Origin: Podochytrium sp. JEL0797
Taxonomy: Eukaryota > Chytridiomycota > Chytridiomycetes > Chytridiales > Chytriomycetaceae
Length of the DNA: 30,029 nt
NCBI GenBank assembly: GCA_027596195.1
Contig: JADGJG010000223.1
Location: 1 to 30,029 of the forward strand
Reading direction: 5' to 3'
The first letter of the stretch is position 1. Each line of letters starts with the position of its first letter. A program made the translations under genes and the position numbers. A model generated the notes under the pieces. That model was not told the DNA's origin, did not search any database, and saw only the letters and a program-made list of their open reading frames with translations. Positions 10,447-19,800 of this stretch are shown here, in pieces.

Positions 10447-11613
10447 TCAATTGCCAGCGCGACTTGCGCTCAATGAGAAATCCGAATGCTGCCGTTTCAA
10501 CAGCGAAGAGTTCGTGTCCGTTCTAACAGGTTCCCGAGTTTCTGAATCCGAAATACTCCCACCTTCGGTGGATGGGGATTGTCCGCCAGTGTACGGTTTG
10601 TTGAAGAAGTGATTTACAAACTGCTGGTGGTGTGGGAACGGCTGCTGTGGAGTATGGTACGACAAAAAGGCGTCTTGGATAGGAGGTGAGACGGGGGTAG
10701 GTGGATCTTCGACTTCTCTAAATAGACTGAGGTTGGTTTTCGTCAGGCGAACCGAGTTTTCTGGGAATGATGGAAGGAAAAGATCACCTTGGTTTCGACC
10801 CGCGCTTCTTTCTGCACAAGATGCATGCGATGCAAATGACCAAGAATAGAATACCCGCAGCTACTCCTGCGATCACGGGAATGATGGGAAATGTTGCGGC
10901 TCCAGAAGGAATCCATGGAACAAAGATTGTGAGTGGAACCAACGTTGGCACTGCAGCAAGCTGTAGCGCAGGGCTCGTAACGACTTCATAAATTGTTGAT
11001 TCGATGTGTGTGATGGTTGGAATCATGGTCACGCCATTGATGACCGTAGGGCTTGGTGCAAGCTCGATGGAATTTGTGGAATTGGGTGACGCGAGTGGAC
11101 AGTTCGGATTCGTATCGCTCGAGTCTGAGAAGCAGTTGCTTTTGAGGGTTGTAACAATGACGGAGGAGGGGAATGTTGGGGTCGGGCCCTCGAGTAAATT
11201 ATTGGAAAGGTTTCTGGTGTCAACAGGGTTAAATTTTGTATCTAGTGGCCAATGCCAAGACAATATCAGTTTTGGGTCGACTCACATGCTGGTCAGTTGA
11301 GTTAGCAGTCCGAGTTCAGTTGGAACTGTTCCGTTGAGGAGGTTGCCGGACAAATCTCTGGATGCATGCAAATTAGTGAAATTGCAACGCCATGCAAGCG
11401 TAAAACAACTACTCACATCTTTTGGAGCTGTTGCAATGCTGCGACTTGAGGAGGAAACGGTCCAAACAAGTTTTGGTTGGACAACAACAGCGCCACCACT
11501 CGATTGCCGGAGCAAACCACTCCAGCGTCGCTGAAACAGCAGGCGTCGTTGTTTACAGGAAACAGTTGCGGGAAGCTGATGAATAGGGCCAGGCAATCGG
11601 AAGAGAGTGACAT
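10447..11613 (-). CDS. LRR receptor-like single-pass membrane protein without kinase
   Basis: Four exons are supported by splice signals and continuous phase: 11613-11417, 11357-11286, 11213-10788 and 10717-10447, totalling 321 residues. The N-terminal part has an LRR-N-cap-like pattern (SSDCLALFISFPQLFP, NNDACCFSDAGVVC) followed by about three short plant-type LRRs (LSNQNLFGPFPPQ, IDLSGNLLNGTVP, NLSNNLLEG). A Ser/Thr/Pro-rich stalk follows, then one transmembrane helix at about residues 195-222 (VIAGVAAGILFLVICIACIL), a CRKKRG stop-transfer and a polar cytosolic tail of about 95 residues with Pro, Gln and Ser stretches. No kinase follows. The chosen ATG leaves no signal peptide. A splice acceptor (TTTCAG) ends at 11632, so an upstream exon with the true start may exist, possibly overlapping the CCDC25 3' end. 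Ligand and partner are unknown. Confidence 0.75.
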
Positions 11614-11717
11614 CCCCAGTTTTTTGAAGTTCTGAAACACGATGAATGACGTTCACGCGCGGGAGACAAATAAACGAAAGAACGAGAATTTATAAGTTAG
11701 AGAGGAGGGAGAGATCT

Positions 11718-12742
11718 TCACATGAAATCTTCCTCCGCCTCCTTCACGGACAGAGCCGAATAGTACTTGTTACTCCGCATTCCCTCCTCATCATCGACAA
11801 TCCCTTTGTAACTTCTTTGCGCAGCCGCTTCCTTATACTGCTTCTTTCGCTCCTCCTCCTCCCACCTCAACTGCTTCTCCAACGCCCGCTGTGCGATCCG
11901 AATCTCGCGCTGCTTCTCGATCTTTTGAATCGCCAAGTCCGGGAACAACTCTTGTTTCGTTTTGTTGAGACGGTTCACGATTTCGTTCACGCGGTCGTGG
12001 ATAAACACTTTTTTCACGAGGGAAGGCTTGTGGAATGTGACTTGGCCGGTTTCCATTCCTGACGTCTTTTTGAGGTTGGACCATGGAGTGTAAAGGATGG
12101 TTTGTTTGGGGAGTTTGTTTCCTGTTGTTGAGGAGGGATGTCAGGGGAATGGTGTTCATCGGAGTGTGACGGGGGAAGAGGCGGCCGATGTTTCGGAGTC
12201 GAAACCGCAACAAAACACACATACACACCTTCAATACTATTGGCCTTGGTGAGCTGCCCACAATCAATCAAGATGCTCTGAGGAATTGCATCCCAGGCCA
12301 TTCCATCTGGCATTCGGAGGTAAACGTGAGCAGAGGAGATTTTGTCGACGTGGAACCAAACGTCCTGGGTTGAAAGAGGCGGGAATGGCGCATTGATCAG
12401 AAACAGTTGTAAAGCTTGGCAGGAATGAGGTAGCGAGTATGTCGCACCAGGCGAGAAACGATTCGCCATGGAAAGGCCGGCTTTGATCAAGCACTTGTCC
12501 CAAACAATTGGATCCAACCGCACCATCCGCAAGACATGAATCAAATCGACACAGAGCTGTGGCCCACACTATGCCGTAACCCCTTGCATGGGAAGCGAAT
12601 CGAACAGCGATCACACGCTTGGAAACCTCACCTGCTCCCATCCGTGCTCAATAAGCTTCTCGTTCTCATACTTGTCTCGGCCCATGTAGATGGTGACGGG
12701 CTCCTCGCTGTCAGGGAGCGATGTGGTGAAGTACAGGACCAT
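11718..12742 (-). CDS. CCDC25: CCDC25/Jlp2 family protein (NFACT-R domain plus C-terminal coiled coil)
   Basis: A clear orthologue of human CCDC25 and yeast Jlp2. Exons are 12742-12632, 12364-12229 and 12121-11718 (TGA), giving 216 residues, close to the human length of about 208. The N-terminal NFACT-R domain shows [58 protein letters not shown] and [10 protein letters not shown]; the rest is a charged coiled coil ([19 protein letters not shown], then Glu/Arg/Lys-rich) ending EEDFM, like the human EFM-type end. NFACT-R domains are associated with RNA or tRNA binding in the NEMF/Rqc2 family; human CCDC25 has also been described as a membrane sensor of extracellular DNA. The fungal role is unknown. 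The first intron, about 265 nt, is the longest in the window; the second is about 107 nt. Confidence 0.95.
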
Positions 12743-12946
12743 TTTTTGTTTTTTTCCGAATTTCCCCTCCTTCCTGCCCTCCTTCTCAAAAAAAAATATT
12801 TATGTACTGGAAAAGAAGAAATACTCAATCACGTTTATATTCTCTTTTTTTTCATCTATTAATCGCCGCAAATGGACACCAACGAACCACCACCACAGCC
12901 AACCCTCAGCGACCTCTTTACTTACCCTCCTTAAAATTAGTCGAAA

Positions 12947-13734
12947 ATGAAGCTCGAGTTGGACCACATCGCTGCCAAACTGGACCGCCTCGAAACCGCC
13001 CACCACTCTCCCACCTCCCCTCTCCACTCCGCACCCCTTCACCATGTCCCGCGAAATGGCCCACACGCACCGCCACCTGTCTCTCCAAATCCTGCAGCTC
13101 CAAAACCCGACAAAGAAACACTACACTCGATTCACGAGTCTCGCGAGGGAAGTGGCGGGGCGGATCCTGAGTTGGATTGAACCCAAGCAAGTCTGGAAGC
13201 TTTGTCGAAGGCGTTCAGCGAGGTGTTGTCTTCCGAGTCGTTTGCATCATGCAGTGCAAGAATCTTTTGAAGCTTGTAATGTTTTTAGCGTCTCTCCGCG
13301 TTTTGGATTTGCCAGGAAACCATCTCGACGGCGAGATTCCCACCTCTCTTTGTGGGCTGGTTGATTTAAAAGTTCTGGATTTGTGGGAGAACCCGTATCT
13401 GACTGGTTCTTTGCCTCGAGAGCTTGGCTGGCTGGAGAATCAGTTGGATATTTCGAGCTGCTCGGTTTTGGGAGAGATTCCGAGTGAGTGGGGTGGTCTT
13501 GCCAATCTGCAGTTGCTGAGGCTGAGCAACAACCTCAACTTGTCAGGCCCAATTCCTGCATCATTGGGACAACTCACACGTCTGACTTCCCTTCAACTAA
13601 GTACATGCTTGCTGAGTGTTGGACTCGTATGCTCGTTTGAATTTCATGATGAAAGGAGTTATAATTTGCGAATTGACCCCTCGCGTCACGTCCAGTTGAA
13701 TTTCTCCTCCCAAACGTTTAACTTCACATAAATT
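12947..13734 (+). pseudogene. F-box plus LRR gene, copy 3, decayed
   Basis: Three plus-strand frames must be combined to see a gene. The first, from ATG 12947, gives a short helical start (MKLELDHIAAKLDRLETA). The second, from ATG 13044, gives a helical segment and F-box-like part (FTSLAREVAGRILSWIEPK, QVWKLC). A third briefly gives AFSEVLSSESF, the counterpart of SSESFVRMN in copy 2. LRRs follow in the frame running to 13734 (LRVLDLPGNHLDGEIPTSL, LTGSLPRELGWL, LNLSGPIPASLGQLTRL), ending in unrelated residues. The part between F-box and first LRR is much shorter than in copy 1, so a deletion is likely as well. It is divergent from CCDC25, with which it shares the short 12743-12946 intergenic stretch. 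Confidence 0.7.
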
Positions 13735-14005
13735 CGACTTTGGCAGAGAGGGTGTTCGAGAAAATTTCTCCGTTTTCTTTGCCAAGGGAATGAATTGGTG
13801 TTTTTCGTTCTGCCTGTTGACAACTCTTCGTTCTTCTTTTTCCCTTCTCCTTTTCTCTATTATCCTTATTTCATTGCCTTCATTTCAACATCAAGTCCGA
13901 CTCCCCCTTGTCCAAGCATTCGGAACGACGAAATTTGTCCCGCCCAAGCAAGGAATCGATTTCCTCGAAATTGCGCTTTCCCGCCACCTGCAAAACTTCA
14001 CTGAT
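13735..14005 (+). promoter_or_regulatory. Pyrimidine-rich upstream region of the arrestin-like gene
   Basis: The plus strand at about 13800-13910 is dominated by C and T tracts with small A/T islands, resembling a fungal promoter or 5' leader. No defined factor site was recognised. Confidence 0.35.
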
Positions 14006-16514
14006 ATGCTGGGCTCTGCATCCTTGTCTCTTGGCCGCACCAAGACGGCCACACCAGCAGCCAAGAGCGACATAGTCAGTTTCACGATTGAACTTGACAG
14101 CAGCGACGGGGCGAGTTTCTTTGAGCCTTCGCAGGGCCTCCAAGGTGTGTTTCCAGTCTGTGGGAATTTCCCCTTTTAACAATAATCATGTTTAGGACGC
14201 ACGGTTCTCGTTCTTTCGCAGTCGATTTGCATCGACAAGATCAGCGTGTGCGTCCACGGAGTTGTGTCTGGCGGGATGTTGTATTCTGTTGTGGGACCCC
14301 AGGCATCGACGACGCGACACCTCTTTGAAGACACGATTGTTCTATTTCCGTCTTCCGCGCAGCCTTCGCAGACCCTCGCGGCGGGAAAACACACGTGGCC
14401 ATTCAGCTTCCGCGTGCCGCCCGTGTCGATTCTGCCGCCAACATATCGCGGCAAGATGGGCGGCGTCAAATACGAAGCCGTGACGACCCTCGAAATCAAC
14501 GCGAGGAGAAAACTCGTCGCCAAAAATGAGATTCCAGTCAGGAGTGTCGAGACGCGTCATGCGCGAAGGGCCCTGGAAACTCCCGTCTTCAAAACGGTCC
14601 AAATTGCGCAAAAGAAAATTTTGAACAAGGGCGGCGCGAAAATCGACTTGGCTGTCAAGATGCCAAGGGCTGCATTCACTTTTGGTATGGTGTGTGTGCT
14701 TTCTGTTGGTATTTTCTAACCAAAGGTTAGATGAGCAAATCCCATTCACCGTTTCCGTCCTCAACCCCACATCCACTCCACTCCTCGTCACAGACATTGC
14801 CATCGAAGAACGCGTCACCGTCATCTACGCAGACCGGTCGAAATGGGGTCCCATCACAACAACACGCACCCCCTTCCCCTTCACGCAACACATCCCGCCC
14901 TCCAACCACAACGAATCCCGAAGCTTCCGCCTCGCCCTTCCCGCATTGGAACCACAAACCCCGCACCCTAATATTCCCGACCCCACCGCTCCCTTCACCA
15001 CTCTCCGTCGCATTTCCAGGCGAAACACACTCTCTGACTCGACGCGAGGGCTCAACGCGAGTTTTCAAACGCAGCCACTCAAACTCACTCATCATATCGT
15101 GTTCAAAATCCGCGGCTCCGGTTCCAACAAGGCGCGCTTGTTCAAACCCATCGTGATCGATATTCCCATCGTCTTGATTCCTACACGCCGTGAAGCGAGT
15201 CTGCTGTATCAGAATGAAGGGCTTGTGGCGCTTGTCGAGGAGGTGGAACGGGAGGAGGAAGAACGTGAGAGGAGGAGGGAAGGGAGGGCGCGGACGTCAA
15301 GTATTGATACGTTGCCGGTGTATGAGGGTGGCCACGTTGAGTCCATTGTATTGGAGAGGGGTGAAGTTTTGGAGTCCATCAGTCAAGACGGGGTGGACGG
15401 TGCGGAGGCGACGGAGGGGGTATCGGATGGCCCTCCCGAATATGACGCGTTCGGATTCGATGAATCAGTGAGTCTCAGTAGTCAAAGCGTCGTCGTGCGT
15501 GTTGCGCAAGACGATGATGACGCCGAGTCCCTCTCTTCGGACTACTGGAGCGTCGAAGACGACGAATTCAGAGAATCCTGCGGTGCAGGTCCAACCACGT
15601 CACCGACAGACACAACTTCCGCATCTTCCGCAACCTCGGCCACCACCTCCACCACCGCCGCTGGCGCTCAGCTTGTACTCACTTCGTCACAAAGTTTCCG
15701 ATCCACCATCACGCAATCGTACCAACCCCCCGGAGAGGACGTCATCTTACTCACTCCGTTTATCGACAACAATCCGCCGAGTTTCCGAGAAACATTCATG
15801 GACGCGGGGCAGCTGTTGACGCCAGAGGAAAGACGCGGCGCTCTGTTCCGGAGGTCCAGTCTGACGCTGCGGAGCCGAAGCGCTGGTGAAGAAACGCGCA
15901 GTGGAATCGCGATGCGGAGAGGAGTCACGCGGGCGGTGAGTTCTTCGGCGTTGCAGAGTCAAGAGGTGTCGATTCAACGGGGGACCGTTCGTGGTGGGAT
16001 TGCGCGGTATTTTGGGGGTAGGAGTGTGGAGGTGCAATTTGGAGGGGGTCAAGAGATTCCGTTGCCGCCTTTGGATTCGGTGAATCCGCCGCGGCCGGGT
16101 GGGGTGGTGGCGCGGGTGCCTTTGCTTCCTGTGGTTCCTGTCTTGGTGGAAGGAGAAGGGCAGATTAACACACCAACAACGACACCGCGGTTTCGGTTCT
16201 TGCGGTCTTCACGGAGTGGGTCGTTGAGCAGTTTATTTTATGGGGCGGCAAGTGATGGTGGTGAGACTGTGGATCGGATTTCGGTACGGACAGAGCAGCA
16301 GGAATCGGAACGTGCAAGTCCTCTTCCCATGGAAGCGTTAACGGGTGTTTGTGCACAGGGCGGAGATGTCGGCGCGAGGAGGAACAAATGGGGATTTGGG
16401 ATGGGTATACATTTGACGAGAAAGTTGAGAGGGATGTTCGGAGGTGTGGGTTCAAGAAGTGGTGGTCTTGGGAGTGACGCGAATATTTCCTTTTCTTCTC
16501 CTATTTACGCGTAA
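14006..16514 (+). CDS. Alpha-arrestin-like protein with PPxY motif
   Basis: Probable arrestin-related trafficking adaptor, the class that links plasma-membrane transporters to Rsp5/NEDD4-type ubiquitin ligases for endocytosis. Exons are 14006-14144, 14196-14684 and 14731-16514 (TAA), giving about 803 residues. The N-terminal arrestin fold is suggested by SFTIELDSSDG, DKISVCVHGVVSG, HTWPFSFRVPPVSILPPTY and GGVKYEAVTTLEI; the C-terminal arrestin fold by DEQIPFTVSVLNPTSTPLLV. A Glu/Arg-rich helix follows (about residues 365-395), then a PPEY motif near residue 443, a WW-domain ligand, and a long Ser/Thr/Arg-rich disordered tail. The same frame is open upstream to an ATG at 13790, which would add a hydrophobic leader; arrestins are cytosolic and the upstream part is pyrimidine-rich, so 14006 is preferred. 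With two phosphate permeases nearby a transporter link is tempting but unsupported. Confidence 0.82.
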
Positions 16515-16814
16515 ATGAATAATTGCGTTTTTTTGCTGTAAATTAGTTCTAACATTTACGTGTTCATTTACGTGTTACTCGCCCTGTAAAAGAAGGGAGG
16601 GGGTCACACATGCTTGGATTGTGCAGGACATTCTTGCGCTTCCATTAAAAATATTTCAAGCGAGGTTCCAAATCGTGTGGTAAAGAGCAAGGTCTAGAGC
16701 AGTAATATTTATGATATTTTAATAGATGAGAGACGACTGGCGAGGCGCGCGTGTGGGGAACTGTGTGTGGAGGTGCCCGCTTCGGGCCAAAAAAATTGTC
16801 ACGCCAAACAAAAA
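16515..16814. other. Intergenic region between the arrestin-like gene and the CFAP97-NWD gene
   Basis: Three hundred bases without a gene. A perfect 12-bp palindrome TTTACGCGTAAA at about 16504-16515 spans the arrestin stop codon, and a direct repeat containing ATTTACGTGTT occurs twice at about 16554-16577. The right end is the 5' leader of the next gene. Confidence 0.55.
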
Positions 16815-19800
16815 ATGCTTCGCGGAGGCGACCCCACGCGATCTTCACTGACCAGGCTTCCGAAAGTCGCGGCTGAACGCAACGATCCCGAAATCATAAG
16901 CAATAAATCCGACGCATCCGAAGGCTCGTTCGAGATCCCCGCGAAACCTCCCAGCAAACAAAACAGTCTGATCAAGCAACGACCACACACGGCGGCCCCT
17001 ACCACCTCATCCGCTTCGAGCTCCAAAACGACCCTATCGAAATCTAACGAATCATTGACGCGTCGTCCTCAATCCGCTGCGGCTCCCAAAACGAGACTGA
17101 GCGCCGAAGATTTGGATCGTTTGTCGAAGCCCCTCGTTTATGTGGAAAAGAAACTCATCAAGTCCATGCCGAATCCGACTACAAAATTACCCCCGCCTGC
17201 ACCTGGAAATGCACACAAGAGATATAGCAGCGTTTATCCTTGTGCGAATCGATTGCTCGCGAAGAGGTGGGACGACGCGGCGCGAAAAAAGCATCAAGAC
17301 AAACTGGCAACCATGAAAACGTATATTGACAACACTCCTCCTCAAGTGCAAGGGCATTTGAAGGATCGGGCAAAGAAAATTTCAATGGAAGATCGTAAGT
17401 GTGTTTTTTCCTTCTGAAATTCATTCGATAAACCATTCGCATGGAAATATAGAGAAATTGGTCAAGATTGAACGCGAAAACCATATTTTGCTGGCTCGAA
17501 TGGTTCGTCAAATGTCGGTTGTTCAGGGATTCTCGGGATTGGATGCCGATTCGAGAGTCAAAGTCACGGCGGCGATGCCCACGCCATCAGCGCGAAAGAA
17601 AAAAGAATTGCTTGAGCAAATTGAAGACGAAAATCAGGTTAAAAGTCCTTGACTTACGAACGCAAGTCAAGTGCTAACCGCCTTGCATTAGATTCTCATG
17701 CAACGCGTGGAAGCCAGGCTTCCTCACTACCGTCAAGAAGTATGGGACGAAGAACGGCGGACCAACCTCTCATACCTCCAACGCATCTCCCGGTTCCCAG
17801 AAGGATATCAACACGTGTTTGAACGCGTTGGCGTTCCTCCTCCCCTCAAAGGACCGCTCCGCATCCGCGCCAATCGAAGTGAAAAACTGCGCCAACAATG
17901 GGCGGTGGAATCGAAAACCAACTTGGACGAGTTTGGAAACCCGAGACGTGCTGCGAGTCCAAACAAATCAAGTTCGAGTGAAGACGGGAGCTCCGATGAG
18001 GACGAACGTCAAGCTGAGATCACAGAAGTGTATTTGACGAAAGCCGAGAGATTGAGACGCGAGTATATCCAGGCGTTGCAAAAGGGAGGGGAGAGGAATT
18101 GGAGGACAAAACATCCAGCAAGTACAAATGATTTGCTGGATATCAGCCGCATGGATATGTCTTCCTCTGAAGACGAGGCGCGCAAGAAGCAGGCCCCCAA
18201 AATCTCAGTCAAGCTGAACCGCGCTCAACTGCTCCGCCTTGAAGAACAGAATGCTCGCAAAAGAGAACAAGAGCAAATCAAAGTGACGACGGATTTATCC
18301 AATATCGAGGCTCGCATCAACTATGGACAAGACGGCGGCAAGCAAGAGAAATTGAAATTGATCGAACGCGACAGAGAATCCCAATTCGCCAATAGCAACC
18401 CGGATGAATCAGAATATGAGCCCATGGTATTTCAACTGTCGGAAGAGCAGGAAGAAATGAAAGATGCGACGTGGAACCAAGTATTTCATGGGATTTGTCA
18501 CCGAGCTGGATTCAAACTGCCCGAAGCGTATCCAGTGTCAGTTGGCGTCCTGTGGTCCTCTGAAGAATCTGACAGTAGTATCGAACGATGGGAAATATTG
18601 AACCGCGTGCTCCCTAAGGTCAAGAGCCGTGCCAACCAGTTGGGAATTGAAATTATGATCCGCGATTTGAAATGGGGAGTTCCAAAGTCCTTGAAAGACC
18701 GCCACTTGGAATACGAGCTTTCATCTGCACAGCTGGAAAAATATATGAATGTATGTGGAGCTCCTGATTTTCCTTAATTGAATCTTATAATATGTTAGTC
18801 TGTCGGGATTCATTTCATTTGCTTCATGAGCCACAAACTCGGTCAAATTGGGATCTTACCCCCAAAAATCAGCATCAACTTGTTCAATAGTATCATGGAA
18901 AACATTTCGTCAACCGACGGACCAAAGCAGGTTGACCTTGTCCAGAAATGGTACCGTCTGAACGAGAACACGGTCCCACCATCCTATTCATTGGTCAATA
19001 TTTCCACGATCATCCCCGAATTCGGAATAAGTGTCAACACAAGGGGATTCCGAAACGGAAAAGACGAATGGCTGTAAGTCGTTAAAACTTGTTGGAAGCG
19101 CTAACGAATTCCTTGACAGCCGCGCGAAAGCCGATCTATTCAAATGCATGAGTTGTGCTGCAAGTGAGCTCGTCTACGCCAAGAACTGGAGTGAAGAAGA
19201 AATGGACACTCTTGCTCTGCTGAGAAAAAGTAAATTGGAAATCGAGTCAATGCGGGCCATTCCAGGTCACACGGAGGATGCAATTTTGATTCTTCGAGAT
19301 TTGGAATGGGTGGGTGAAAGGACTAGAGAGAATATCGGAACGTATTTGGACTGGGCCGGAGAGATCCCAGATGTCGAAGCTGCGAATCATTTGGATGAAT
19401 TGAAGCAAAAGCTCCAAGAGTTTACCAAGGATTCAAACATTATCAAGGACGAGGTAAGCACTCTTTAATATCAAACGGAAGAGATGTTGATATCTTTTTT
19501 TTCAGGTTGAATTTGTCTGTGGCGCCGGATTGCGTCCGCAAGATTCGGACATGAAACGGTGAGTTTGGATTTTTATTCTCAATTCTCCCCTATCGGCTAA
19601 CAGCCATTCAGCTACATCAAAAATATGACGGAATGTGTCACTGAGTTGGTGGAGAATTCTTTGATCAATGCGACGGAGCGTCTTCATTTGGAGCCCATCC
19701 GCGAAGAAATATTGCACCACGCGATTCTATTCAATCGAAATGTGGAAACTTTTACTGGAAAAATCCGCCTAGTCAACAAAGTGGTTGCATTTTTTGAAAC

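Noticed and set aside
12264..12641. Minus-strand ORF covering CCDC25 exon 2 and the long intron
   Set aside because: Only the part right of the splice acceptor at 12364 is unrelated to CCDC25; the orthologue alignment requires HGWEQ joined straight to DVWFHV.
13790..14005. Upstream in-frame ATG adding a hydrophobic leader to the arrestin-like protein
   Set aside because: Alpha-arrestins are cytosolic, and the region has the composition of a pyrimidine-rich promoter or leader. The ATG at 14006 precedes the arrestin fold directly.
16767..16814. Earlier start of the CFAP97-NWD gene at 16767
   Set aside because: The codon there is GTG, not ATG. The first in-frame ATG is 16815, preceded by an A-rich context.
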